NCBI GenBank assembly: GCA_021767625.1
Contig: JAASTB010000008.1
Span: 1 to 23,422, forward strand
DNA length: 23,422 bases
Origin: Wenzhouxiangella sp.
Lineage (GTDB): Bacteria; Pseudomonadota; Gammaproteobacteria; Xanthomonadales; Wenzhouxiangellaceae
Direction: 5' to 3'
Of this stretch, positions 15,757 to 23,422 are shown piece after piece. Every line of letters begins with the position of its first letter. Positions within the stretch are counted from its first letter, which is position 1. The translations under genes were made by a program, and so were the position numbers. Under the pieces are notes generated by a model that made no database searches, was not told the DNA's origin, and saw only the letters and a program-made list of their open reading frames with translations.

Positions 15757-17481
15757 ATGCAAGGCAACAGCTGCCGGGCGCTCTCCGCCCTGACCACCCT
15801 CATCCTTCTCGCATCGCTGCACGGCACCCCGGCATCGGCCCTCTCGCCGCCGCCACCGCTGCCGGTCGAAGCGCTCTCGGATTTCTACGAGGCCATGAAC
15901 GGTGACGAATGGCACCGCAACGACGGCTGGCTCGACCCGGACGTCGACGTCTGCGACTGGTACGGCATCTCCTGCGTGACCGAGGCGCCGGCAACGGGTG
16001 GATACGAGTGGATCGGGCGCATCGAGCTGCCGGACAACAATCTCCAGGGGGAACTCACCGCCGAACTGCAGGAACGTCTGTGGACCTACGGTCCCGCGTC
16101 CACGCCAAGCCGCGAGCTCGATCTCAGCGGCAATGCCATCCGCGGGGAGTTCACTTATTTCCCCTGGGGCACCGGTGACGTGAACCTGAGCGGCAACCTG
16201 CTGAGCGGCAGCCTGCCCGATCTGCCCGCGGAATTGCCCGAAATCGAACTCGAGCGACTCCGCCTGTCCCGCAACGACTTCGAAGGCGCCGTACCCGCCG
16301 GCTGGGACCGCCTGCAGCTGCGCCGCCTCGAGCTTTCCGACAATCGCCTCGACGCCGGCGCCGAACATGCCTTCGCGGCCATGCACGGTTTCGAGCAGAG
16401 CTTTCTCTACCTCAACGGCAACCGCTTCGCCGCCGAGCTGGGCGAAGACATCACCAACGCACGGGGGCTGGCCGAACGCGGCGACAGCAACGTCGGCGCC
16501 GGGCTCGACCTGTGCTACAACGACTTCCTGGTCGCAGACCCCGCCGTGAGGGACTGGATCGCCGCACGCCACGTCGGCTCAACGGACTTCGAGGCCTGCC
16601 TGGGCCGGCAAAGGGTGCCCGTCGACGCCTCCGTCAGCGGCAGCTGGTATCACCCCGGCCGCTCCGGCGAGGGCATTTCGCTGATGATCCTCGACCAGGG
16701 CGCGCCCCTTCTCTACAGCTTCGGCTTCGACAGCCAGGGCCGGCAGCAGTGGCTGTTCGAGCTGGGCCACGCCGGCGAGAGGTGGCTGCGCTGGGATCCC
16801 GTGCGCGAGACGCGCGGTTACTTCGGCGAAGGCATCGCGGCCGACGAGGATTATCGCTTCGTGAGGCCCACCGGCCGCTTTCGCGCCGACCGCGTCGGCG
16901 CCGACACGCTCAGCCTGCACCGCCACTACTACGACCTGCTGGCCTGCGGGCCGTGGGAACCGCAAGTGGTACCACCCCCCGGTCTGTGCCCGCCGCCGCT
17001 GTTCGACGATCGCCTGGACTACCACCGCCTGTCACGCCTGGCCGGAACGACCTGCGAGAACGGCAGCGATTACCAGCAGTATTCCGGCGCCTGGTACAAC
17101 CCGCAGCAGTCCGGCGAAGGCTTCCTGATCGAAGTCATGCCCGACGACCGCGCGGTCGTCTACTGGTTCACCTACAAGCCCGGTGACTCCGGCGAGCAGG
17201 CATGGATGGTCGGCAGCGGGGAAATGTCCTTTGTGCCTTCCGCCATCACGGAAGAAAACCCGGCACAACTCACGGTCACGCTCCGCCAGCCCCAAGGCGC
17301 AAGCTACGGCCCGGACTTCGATCCCGGAGACGTCGATCCGGTGGAATGGGGCGAGCTCACGATCGACTTCGGCGTACCGGGCACCGGCGAGGTACAGTTC
17401 GAGAGCGTCATCGACGACTTTGGCTCGGGCGAATTCCAGATCGAGCGATTGGCCGCTCCCATGCTGGCCGAGTGCGAGTAG
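15757..17481 (+). CDS. Exported LRR protein with double SGEG module, copy 2 (574 aa)
   Basis: The frame is open from 15529, but ATG at 15757 is chosen because GAGGTG lies 8 bases upstream and the signal peptide begins there (cleavage near ASA/L, 28/29). After a Pro-rich stretch comes the N-cap (YEAMNGDEWHRNDGW, CDWYGISC). About six LRRs follow (LDLSGNAIRGEF, LSGNLLSGSLP, LSDNRLDAG), then the cap LDLCYND and CLGRQR. The first SGEG module (SWYHPGRSGEG) has a degraded aromatic core: YSFGF stands where the family has YWFTY. The second module is canonical (AWYNPQQSGEGF, DDRAVVYWFTY, QAWMVGSG) and ends in LAECE. It shares DWIAARHVG with copy 1, so these two are close relatives. Exported; ligand unknown. 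Confidence 0.87.
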   Translation: MQGNSCRALSALTTLILLASLHGTPASALSPPPPLPVEALSDFYEAMNGDEWHRNDGWLDPDVDVCDWYGISCVTEAPATGGYEWIGRIELPDNNLQGELTAELQERLWTYGPASTPSRELDLSGNAIRGEFTYFPWGTGDVNLSGNLLSGSLPDLPAELPEIELERLRLSRNDFEGAVPAGWDRLQLRRLELSDNRLDAGAEHAFAAMHGFEQSFLYLNGNRFAAELGEDITNARGLAERGDSNVGAGLDLCYNDFLVADPAVRDWIAARHVGSTDFEACLGRQRVPVDASVSGSWYHPGRSGEGISLMILDQGAPLLYSFGFDSQGRQQWLFELGHAGERWLRWDPVRETRGYFGEGIAADEDYRFVRPTGRFRADRVGADTLSLHRHYYDLLACGPWEPQVVPPPGLCPPPLFDDRLDYHRLSRLAGTTCENGSDYQQYSGAWYNPQQSGEGFLIEVMPDDRAVVYWFTYKPGDSGEQAWMVGSGEMSFVPSAITEENPAQLTVTLRQPQGASYGPDFDPGDVDPVEWGELTIDFGVPGTGEVQFESVIDDFGSGEFQIERLAAPMLAECE

Positions 17482-17535
17482 CCCGGCATCGCCCCGTCGG
17501 CGGCCATAAAGCCACGCCAAATCCGGAGATCAGCG

Positions 17536-19653
17536 ATGCAGCGAGCAACCACGATTCGACGTCTCGCGACCCTTGCCTTCCTGCTGCCCTGGGCCCAGGC
17601 AGGCGCCCAGTCCGAACCGGAGCGAGACGCGCTGGTCGCGCTCTACCGGGCCACCGGCGGCGAGAACTGGCGTGAGCAGGACAACTGGCTCACCGACCGG
17701 CACCACTGCGCCTGGGAAGGCGTCCACTGCCGGGATGTCGACGGCCAGCGGCGGGTCGATTTCCTCGATCTGCGCTGGCACGGACTCAGTGGACAGCTAC
17801 CCGAATCCCTCGCCGGCCTGTCCGAGCTGACCGAGCTGGTACTCAGCGACAACAGGCTCAGCGGCCCGCTGCCGGATACGCCCTGGGGGCTGCCCCGACT
17901 TCGCTTCCTGGCTGTGCACGACAACCATTTCACCGGCACCATCCCGCAATGGCTGCTGGCGCTTGGAAAAGGCACAGGAGTGGACCTCAGCGGCAACCAA
18001 TTCTCGGGATACCGAATCGGGACGTCGGAGTCCGGTGGGCAAACCGACCCCGTGAGCCTCGACCTCTCCGACAACCGGCTCGACCACCTTCCGCCGCCGG
18101 CGTGGCTGGAAGGCAAGCGCGTGACAGGTCTGGATCTCTCGGACAACCGGCTGGCGGGCTCGATCGATCTGGCGACGCTTCCGCCGGACCTGCTTGAGCT
18201 CGATCTCTCGGACAACGCCCTGGCGGGAATCACGGGGCTGGACCAAAGCGGTTCCCAGTCGCTCGCCCGTCTCGATGCATCCGGCAATCAGATCGAATCC
18301 TGGCCGGCCGGCCTGGCCGCACTCGACCTCGCCCATCTCGATCTCGGTAAAAACCGGCTGTCCGGTAACTGGCCCGAGTGGCTGTCGACGATGCCCCTGG
18401 ACACACTCGATCTCTCCGGCAATGAATTGTCCGGCGACTTGCCGGCCTCGGTCGGTCAACTCGAACTCATGGCGATCGATATCGGCAACAACGATTTCAC
18501 CGGATCGATCGCGCCGGCGTTCGAATGGCTGCGCGCCCCCGACTGGTCGGGCAACTGGCTGCTCGCCGCCGACAACGCCTTCAGCGGCGGTTTGCCGGAC
18601 AATCTCGAATTCTCCCGCTTCAATAACGGCTACTGGCCCAACACCTACGGTGACGTAATCGAGCAGTTCGGGCTGCGCGGCCTGGATCTGTGCTGGAACG
18701 AGCTTGAGATCAGCACGGCTGAGCGTGAAGCGATCGAAGACGCCCAGGTCCACAGAGGCCGGGAATTGGGGTCCTGCATCGACCAAGCACGCCACGCCAT
18801 CGATCCGGGCGTCGGCGGATCCTGGTTCGACCCCGAACGCAGCGGCGAAGGGCTGACCCAGATGATGCTCGACAACGGCCGAGTGATGGTCTACTGGTTC
18901 ACCTACGGCAACCTGGGCTGGCGGCCCGATGAGCAACTCTGGCTGGTCGGGATCGTCGAGCCCGACGAACAGTCGTTCGGACCGATCCGGCTTGCAGCCC
19001 CGGAAGGCGGCCGATTTTCATTCGGGTTTAACCGCAGCGCTCGCCGCGACTACACGGGCAGCTACACCATTCGGCAGGATCGCGTTGACGAAGATGAAAG
19101 CCGGTTCTTCTACGAGTTCCTCCGCGGCGGCATCTGCATTACGGGCGGGTGCAGCTATGAATACGACAGCCAGCGCCTCGAGCACGATCGGCTCACGCGC
19201 CTGGCCGGCACCACCTGCGAGACGCAAAGCCCCTACCAGCAGTACGCCGGCGCCTGGTACAACCCCGAGCGCGCGGGCGAGGGCTTCGTTGTCGAAGTGT
19301 TGCCCGATGATCGAATCGTCGTCTACTGGTTTACCTACAAGCCGGACGAATCGGGGCACCAGGCCTGGATGGTCGGCAGCGGCCGCTTCCCGGACGAAGA
19401 CCTCATCGTCGACCCACCCCCACCCTGGGAAACCCAGGCCGAAATGACCCTCTTCCAGCCCGTCGGCGCCGAGTTCGGCTCGCAGTTCGACCCCGCCGAC
19501 GTACGCAGAGTCGAGTGGGGCGATTTCACCATCCGGTTCACCGACGAAGACCACGGCCGCGTGTTCTGGAACAGTGAGCTCGACGGTTACGGCTCCGGTG
19601 ACTACGCCATCGAGCGCCTCGCCACCCCGAAGCTGGCCGACTGCGGGCCTTGA
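17536..19653 (+). CDS. Exported LRR protein with double SGEG module, copy 3, longest (705 aa)
   Basis: ATG at 17536 has GGAG about 7 bases upstream and lies 54 bases after copy 2. The signal peptide cleaves at AGA/Q (24/25). The N-cap is YRATGGENWREQDNW and CAWEGVHC. This copy has the longest LRR region, about eleven or twelve repeats with strong LDLSDN(R/A)L consensus and plant-like L(S/A)G(x)(L/I)P turns. It is about 130-150 residues longer than its paralogues. Within it, DNA copies such as gatctctcggacaac recur (18133 and 18202), showing internal repeat duplication. The cap reads LDLCWNELE and later CIDQAR. Both modules are canonical (SWFDPERSGEGL with VYWFTY; AWYNPERAGEGF with IVVYWFTY and QAWMVGSG). 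The protein ends KLADCGP. Likely the broadest binding surface of the five; the ligand is unknown. Confidence 0.87.
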   Translation: MQRATTIRRLATLAFLLPWAQAGAQSEPERDALVALYRATGGENWREQDNWLTDRHHCAWEGVHCRDVDGQRRVDFLDLRWHGLSGQLPESLAGLSELTELVLSDNRLSGPLPDTPWGLPRLRFLAVHDNHFTGTIPQWLLALGKGTGVDLSGNQFSGYRIGTSESGGQTDPVSLDLSDNRLDHLPPPAWLEGKRVTGLDLSDNRLAGSIDLATLPPDLLELDLSDNALAGITGLDQSGSQSLARLDASGNQIESWPAGLAALDLAHLDLGKNRLSGNWPEWLSTMPLDTLDLSGNELSGDLPASVGQLELMAIDIGNNDFTGSIAPAFEWLRAPDWSGNWLLAADNAFSGGLPDNLEFSRFNNGYWPNTYGDVIEQFGLRGLDLCWNELEISTAEREAIEDAQVHRGRELGSCIDQARHAIDPGVGGSWFDPERSGEGLTQMMLDNGRVMVYWFTYGNLGWRPDEQLWLVGIVEPDEQSFGPIRLAAPEGGRFSFGFNRSARRDYTGSYTIRQDRVDEDESRFFYEFLRGGICITGGCSYEYDSQRLEHDRLTRLAGTTCETQSPYQQYAGAWYNPERAGEGFVVEVLPDDRIVVYWFTYKPDESGHQAWMVGSGRFPDEDLIVDPPPPWETQAEMTLFQPVGAEFGSQFDPADVRRVEWGDFTIRFTDEDHGRVFWNSELDGYGSGDYAIERLATPKLADCGP
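18058..18240 (+). repeat. Internal LRR DNA repeats in copy 3
   Basis: Three LDLSDN-type units follow each other at about 70-base spacing (18061, 18133, 18202). The 15-mer gatctctcggacaac is identical in the last two and differs by a couple of bases in the first. This points to recent tandem LRR-unit duplication and makes this copy prone to repeat-number change. Confidence 0.55.
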
Positions 19654-19709
19654 TCGTCGCCGGGCCCGCGCCTCGATTAACCATGGTTTTACGAGCCCGA
19701 AACCGGCGC

Positions 19710-19738
19710 CTGACATTCCCGCTCTTAGACTCTAGCCA
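19710..19738 (+). promoter_or_regulatory. Candidate promoter of LRR copies 4 and 5
   Basis: CTGACA (5 of 6 to the -35 consensus) is followed 17 bases later by TAGCCA (poor -10), in the 124-base gap between copies 3 and 4. This is the longest gap inside the array, so a promoter here is plausible, but the -10 is weak. Confidence 0.25.
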
Positions 19739-19777
19739 CGGGAAGGGATCATCTTTTTGCAGTGTGGGAGGAAAACC

Positions 19778-21526
19778 ATGCATTCATTCAACAACCCGCC
19801 TCGGCTCTGGTCGGGGCTGGCCTGTACGACCATTCTGGCGCTTTCGCTCGGCATGACCAGCACATCGGTCGAGGCACAGTTGCCCGAAGCGGACCGGCAG
19901 GCCTTGATCGACCTCTACGAATCCACCCACGGCGACGAGTGGATCAAGAACGACAACTGGCTCGGAGAGCCGGGCACGGAATGCGACTGGTACGGCATCG
20001 AGTGCTTCGACGATCTCGACCAGTACGCAGTGGTATTGAGCTACAACAACCTCTCGGGCAGCTTGCCGGCCTCGCTGAGCGACGCCGCGGGCATGCGCTT
20101 CTTTTTCGCCGAGAACAATCAGCTCGAAGGCGAGTGGACCATCGCACCCGAAAGCCTGCCGAACCTCATGCTGATCGATCTCGCCGACAACCGGCTGACC
20201 GGCTTCGATCTGTCCGAGAGCTCGGCCCCCTCGCTCCTGGGCGTACAAGTGTCGGGCAACCAGCTCACGGGCGGCTTGCCGGAGGGTCTTGCAAACAGGA
20301 CCATGCTCGCCCGAATCAACATGTCTCACAACGAACTCTCGGGCGACCTGCCGGATTGGCTTTCCGGGCTGGCGCTCGACGAGGAGCTCAACCTGGCGGG
20401 CAATGCGTTCACCGGCAGCATCATTCCGGCACTTTCGGCGATGGCCGACGAACTATCTCCCGGCAATCCGGATGCCGCCGATGCCGGCGTCCTGCTGGAT
20501 CTTCGCGACAATGATTTCTCCGGAGACATCCAGGCCGAGGCCGCCGATTTCTCCAAGGGCATCGACGGCTGGCTGACGCTGTGCTGGAACGACCTGCAGG
20601 CCGCTGACGAATCCGTCGAATCATGGCTGGCCGCAGAACACTACGGCGATCCCCAGCAATGCCTGGGCAAGTCGCTGGTCACGCCCGGCGCCGTAACCAG
20701 TGGTTCCTGGTACAACCCGGAACGACCAGGCGAGGGATTCTCGATCATGCAACTCGAGGACGGCCAGACCATGGTCCACTGGTTCACTTATGCGCCGGCC
20801 GACGATCCGCCCAACCGGCAGAGCTGGTTGTCTGGCAGCCGCACCTTCGAGGACCCGTCTTTCGACAAGGTGCCGGTATTCGCGCCGCGCGGCGGCCAAT
20901 TCGCACAAGGCCTGCCTGATCCCAGCAGCTATCCGCACGATGCTTTCGGCATCATCGGAATGGCCTGGACGGGGCAGCAGCAACTCCAGACCGACCAGGA
21001 GATGACCGCCGCGGCTACCGAAACGCCGATCTCTCAGTACATGGGGCAAGTACAACTCACGCGCCTGGCCGGCACCAGTTGCGACAACCAGTCGAGTTTC
21101 CAGGACTACTCGGGAGCCTGGTTCAGCCCCGACCGCTCCGGCGAAGGCTTCATCGTCGAAGCGCTGCCCGACGACCGCGCCGTCGTCTACTGGTTCACCT
21201 ACCGGCCCGACGAATCGGGTCACCAGGCCTGGATCACCGGCAGCGCGGCGTTTGAAACACCGATCACAGGAACACCGCCGCCCGGTGAACCCGTGGCATT
21301 CGTGGACTTCGAAAACATGGTGCAACCAGTGGGCACGGCCCACGGCCCGGACTTCGACGCCAGCGAAATCGATCACGTCGACTGGGGCAGCCTGAGGCTG
21401 GAATTCTTCGATGACGGCTCCGGCCGCGTGGCCTGGGACTCCGAGCTGGCCGAATTCGGCTCCGGCGATTACGCCATCGAACGCCTGGCGAAGCCGAAAC
21501 TCGCCGACTGTGGTGATGGCAGTTAA
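19778..21526 (+). CDS. Exported LRR protein with double SGEG module, copy 4 (582 aa)
   Basis: ATG at 19778 is preferred over ATG at 19757 because GGAGGA lies 5 bases before it and the signal peptide then starts properly (cleavage VEA/Q, 33/34). The N-cap is YESTHGDEWIKNDNW with CDWYGIEC. About seven LRRs follow (LSYNNLSGSLP, LADNRLTGFDL, MSHNELSGDLP). The cap is LTLCWNDLQ and later CLGKS. The first SGEG module is SWYNPERPGEGF with VHWFTY; the second is AWFSPDRSGEGF with DDRAVVYWFTY, but reads QAWITG where most copies have QAWMVG. It ends KLADCGDGS. It is divided from copy 3 by a 124-base gap and followed by copy 5 after only 17 bases, so copies 4 and 5 probably share a transcript. Exported; ligand unknown. 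Confidence 0.87.
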   Translation: MHSFNNPPRLWSGLACTTILALSLGMTSTSVEAQLPEADRQALIDLYESTHGDEWIKNDNWLGEPGTECDWYGIECFDDLDQYAVVLSYNNLSGSLPASLSDAAGMRFFFAENNQLEGEWTIAPESLPNLMLIDLADNRLTGFDLSESSAPSLLGVQVSGNQLTGGLPEGLANRTMLARINMSHNELSGDLPDWLSGLALDEELNLAGNAFTGSIIPALSAMADELSPGNPDAADAGVLLDLRDNDFSGDIQAEAADFSKGIDGWLTLCWNDLQAADESVESWLAAEHYGDPQQCLGKSLVTPGAVTSGSWYNPERPGEGFSIMQLEDGQTMVHWFTYAPADDPPNRQSWLSGSRTFEDPSFDKVPVFAPRGGQFAQGLPDPSSYPHDAFGIIGMAWTGQQQLQTDQEMTAAATETPISQYMGQVQLTRLAGTSCDNQSSFQDYSGAWFSPDRSGEGFIVEALPDDRAVVYWFTYRPDESGHQAWITGSAAFETPITGTPPPGEPVAFVDFENMVQPVGTAHGPDFDASEIDHVDWGSLRLEFFDDGSGRVAWDSELAEFGSGDYAIERLAKPKLADCGDGS

Positions 21527-21543
21527 TCAATAGGACTTTCGCA

Positions 21544-23226
21544 ATGACCCGGTATTCTGCATTGTTCGCTCTCTCACTGATCCTGCTCGGCAATGCCGCA
21601 TTCGGCCAAACGGATTCGGCACGGGAGGGCCTGGAGCAGTTCTACACCGCCATGAACGGCGATGAATGGGAGCGCAACGATGGCTGGCTCGATCCCGAAA
21701 CCGAACCCTGCGACTGGTTCGGCATAGCTTGCCTCGAGTCAACCGGGGACGAACGGTTCTACGGACTGGAGCTCCAGAACAACGGCCTCGAGGGCGAGCT
21801 TGACGCCGACCTCGTCGAGATTCTGGGCAGCCTCTTTTCCCATCGTCTGGACCTCTCAGGCAACGCGATCGGCGGAAACCTGGTGCTGGTGCCACCCGAG
21901 ATCCGGAGCGTCGACCTCAGCGCGAACCGATTCACCGGTGAGCTACCCGACCCGTTCAGGGGGGCAGTGATTCTCATCCCCTTTCCGCTCGAAACGCTGG
22001 ATCTGTCGGACAATTTCTTCGATGGACCCGTACCGGAAAGCTGGGCCAGCTCTCTCCTGCGGCTCAGGCGGATCGACTTGTCCGGCAACGCGATCGATGG
22101 CGGCCTGGCGAACGCGGCCGCCGCGCTCGACGCGGACCGACTGACCGGCCTTGACCTCGCCGAAAACGAGTTCACCGGGCCGCTACCTGTCGACCTGATG
22201 CTGGAAGATCGTTTCTACAGTCTGGACCTTTCCGGCAACGCCTTCAGCGGCGAAATCCCTTCCAGCCTGACTGCGATCACGAATCTTTCCCCGACCCGGT
22301 ACACCGTCGGCGGACTGAACCTCTGCTGGAACGATCTCGAGCCCGCAGAGTCGGTCGAACTCCACGAGTGGCTCTCGCAATACCACGTCGGGGTTCGCTA
22401 CGAACTGTGCCTTGGACGTGCCCGGCAGCCCGTCCATCGTTCCGTCTCGGGGTCGCGCTTCGAGCCCGCGCGTTCCGGGGAAGGCACGACCATGCATCTG
22501 CTCGACAACGACCAGGCCTACGTGTACTGGTTTACCTACACCGAATGGGGCCGGCAGATGTGGCTGACCGGAATGATTCCGGACACCGACTCCGAGCGGC
22601 CCGGGCTCCACTTCGATTTGATCCGGCCCGAGAGCTTTCCAACCACGGACGGCGGGCGCGTCTTCGACTATCCCGTTCGCGGGGAACTGCGCTACGATCT
22701 CCTCGAAGACGGCAGCCTAAGCGGTCTGCAGGTCTACGACATCAACACCTCGAGCAGTGGTTATGTCCCACAGCCCACCGGGCTGCGGGTCAACCACGTC
22801 GCGCTGACACGGCTCAACGGCACCCGCTGCGACGACGACGAGCTTCCCCGCCTTTCGGGAGTCTGGCACAACCCGGACATCGAATCCGACGGCTTCGTCG
22901 TCGAGATCCTTCCGGACCGGCGGGCCGCGGTCTACTGGTTCACCTGGGTGCCTGGCGCCCACGTACAGGCATGGCTGACCGGCGCAGGCACACTCGATGA
23001 CAGCCTGACCATTCACATCGACGAAATGATCCGCCCCACAGGCGGAGAATTCGGCCAGGCCTTCGATCCGAGCGCTGTCGTGCCGGAAGACTGGGGCAGT
23101 CTCACGATCGCCTTCGACGACGAATCACAGGCTGAACTCAGCTACAGCAGCAACGACGGGCGCTGGGGCAACGGCGGCTACGCGCTCGAACGACTGACCA
23201 CCCCGAAACTGGCCGACTGCGACTGA
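21544..23226 (+). CDS. Exported LRR protein with double SGEG module, copy 5 (560 aa)
   Basis: ATG at 21544 has AGGA 8 bases upstream and lies 17 bases after copy 4. The signal peptide cleaves at AFG/Q (21/22). The N-cap is YTAMNGDEWERNDGW with CDWFGIAC. About seven LRRs follow (LDLSGNAIGGNL, LDLSDNFFDGPVP, LDLSGNAFSGEIP), then the cap LNLCWNDLE and CLGRAR. The modules are the most divergent of the set. The first is SRFEPARSGEG with YVYWFTY. The second is VWHNPDIESDGF, having lost the SGEG motif, with RRAAVYWFTW and QAWLTGAG. The protein ends KLADCD. It is the last gene of the array and is followed by a hairpin. Exported; ligand unknown. Confidence 0.87.
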   Translation: MTRYSALFALSLILLGNAAFGQTDSAREGLEQFYTAMNGDEWERNDGWLDPETEPCDWFGIACLESTGDERFYGLELQNNGLEGELDADLVEILGSLFSHRLDLSGNAIGGNLVLVPPEIRSVDLSANRFTGELPDPFRGAVILIPFPLETLDLSDNFFDGPVPESWASSLLRLRRIDLSGNAIDGGLANAAAALDADRLTGLDLAENEFTGPLPVDLMLEDRFYSLDLSGNAFSGEIPSSLTAITNLSPTRYTVGGLNLCWNDLEPAESVELHEWLSQYHVGVRYELCLGRARQPVHRSVSGSRFEPARSGEGTTMHLLDNDQAYVYWFTYTEWGRQMWLTGMIPDTDSERPGLHFDLIRPESFPTTDGGRVFDYPVRGELRYDLLEDGSLSGLQVYDINTSSSGYVPQPTGLRVNHVALTRLNGTRCDDDELPRLSGVWHNPDIESDGFVVEILPDRRAAVYWFTWVPGAHVQAWLTGAGTLDDSLTIHIDEMIRPTGGEFGQAFDPSAVVPEDWGSLTIAFDDESQAELSYSSNDGRWGNGGYALERLTTPKLADCD

Positions 23227-23242
23227 CCGGCGCCCGAATGGC

Positions 23243-23262
23243 GAGGGGCCAGGCAGCCCCTC
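23243..23262. terminator. Hairpin at the end of the LRR array
   Basis: GAGGGGC and GCCCCTC form a 7-bp stem with a 6-base loop, 16 bases after the stop of LRR copy 5. It overlaps the stop codon of the convergent gene at the right edge. It is the likely 3' boundary of the LRR transcript; no T-run is present. Confidence 0.5.
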
Positions 23263-23422
23263 ACGACGCCGCCCCGGCCGAGGATCGCGTGGCAATGCGC
23301 CGAATCCCGATAACGCAGACGGTGCCTGCGGCGGCGTAGATGCCGAAAGTGGCCCACCAGGCGACATCGTTGACCAGGGGCAGAGTCAGCCAGGCAACAA
23401 CCAGCAACAAACCTGTCACGAC
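23261..23422 (-). CDS. C-terminus of a small membrane protein, 5' end beyond the window
   Basis: A minus-strand frame enters from the right edge and ends at TGA (23263-23261), giving 53 residues. It shows two hydrophobic stretches (VVTGLLLVVAWLTLPLV and ATFGIYAAAGTVCVIGI) separated by NDVAWW, and a short basic tail RRIATRSSAGAAS. This looks like the last two membrane helices of an inner-membrane protein with a cytoplasmic C-terminus. The family cannot be recognised from this fragment. Its convergent orientation to the LRR array suggests an unrelated unit. Confidence 0.6.
   Translation of the reverse strand, partial: VVTGLLLVVAWLTLPLVNDVAWWATFGIYAAAGTVCVIGIRRIATRSSAGAAS

Larger units (their letters stand above)
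13974..23226 (+). repeat. Tandem array of five paralogous LRR genes
   Basis: Five genes in the same orientation (starts 13974, 15757, 17536, 19778, 21544) encode the same order: signal peptide, CxWxGxxC N-cap, LRRs, a two-cysteine cap (LCxN...C), and two SGEG/YWFTY modules ending near a terminal LA(D/E)C. DNA similarity is highest in the second module, where near-identical stretches occur (for example gtcgtctactggttcacctac in copies 1, 2 and 4, with one base changed in copy 3). This indicates repeated gene duplication. Confidence 0.85.

Noticed and set aside
19679..19688. AACCATGGTT, a 10-bp perfect palindrome
   Set aside because: It is short enough to arise by chance, occurs once and has no link to a promoter.
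19746..19760. GG...TTTTTGC before LRR copy 4 as a sigma-54 promoter
   Set aside because: The GG-to-GC distance is one base too long and the -24 lacks TGGC. No palindrome lies upstream.
13974..23226. LRR array as a type III effector or plant-pathogen cluster
   Set aside because: All five proteins have classical signal peptides and disulphide-type cysteines, which points to Sec export and extracytoplasmic folding. No secretion-system genes are present.

Overview
The window is high-GC, densely coding bacterial DNA. It carries peptide chain release factor 3 (prfC), a lipoprotein, many Sec-exported proteins and -24/-12 (sigma-54) promoter motifs. Together these suggest a free-living gammaproteobacterium, possibly of the Xanthomonadales/Chromatiales/Wenzhouxiangella type. 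The placement rests on protein style (CSLREA and InlB-like exported proteins, tails ending IFSSRFEN, modules with SGEG and YWFTY motifs), not on any marker phylogeny. I see no tRNA, rRNA, CRISPR array, insertion sequence or phage gene.

Layout. 1-576 (-): 5' part of a lipoprotein gene that runs off the left edge. 688-6018 (-): three genes for exported proteins, read in the order 253 aa right-handed beta-helix, 904 aa CSLREA/beta-helix/InlB-like, 578 aa CSLREA/beta-helix/InlB-like; the last two end in the same IFSSRFEN tail. 6285-10923 (+): an FHA-AAA+-Fis enhancer-binding regulator and, 4 bases later, a membrane Ser/Thr kinase with a large, probably periplasmic, helical-repeat C-terminal part. 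11188-12195 (+): an exported protein of unknown function. 12224-13825 (-): prfC, convergent with it. 13974-23226 (+): five tandem paralogues encoding exported leucine-rich-repeat (LRR) proteins with a plant-type CxWxGxxC N-cap and two copies of an SGEG/YWFTY module. 23261-23422 (-): C-terminus of a small membrane protein that runs off the right edge.

The most interesting feature is a self-contained regulatory circuit around the regulator/kinase pair. Two 16-bp palindromes of the form TTCTCG-N4-CGAGAA lie on either side of the pair, at 6247-6262 and 10987-11002. Each is 120-150 bp upstream of a good -24/-12 motif that reads away from the pair: minus strand at 6100-6085 into the beta-helix/CSLREA operon, plus strand at 11122-11137 into the 335 aa exported protein. 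This is the classical enhancer (UAS) plus sigma-54 promoter geometry. It suggests that the kinase signals through the FHA domain of the regulator, which binds the palindromes and switches on the exported proteins. The regulator's GAFTGA loop, which normally touches sigma-54, reads GVATGV, an apparent conflict worth testing.

The LRR array looks like a recently expanded family: constant signal peptide, N-cap, cap after the LRRs and C-terminal modules, with LRR number and sequence varying between copies. I saw neither the palindrome nor a correctly spaced -24/-12 motif in front of these genes, so they are probably controlled separately.
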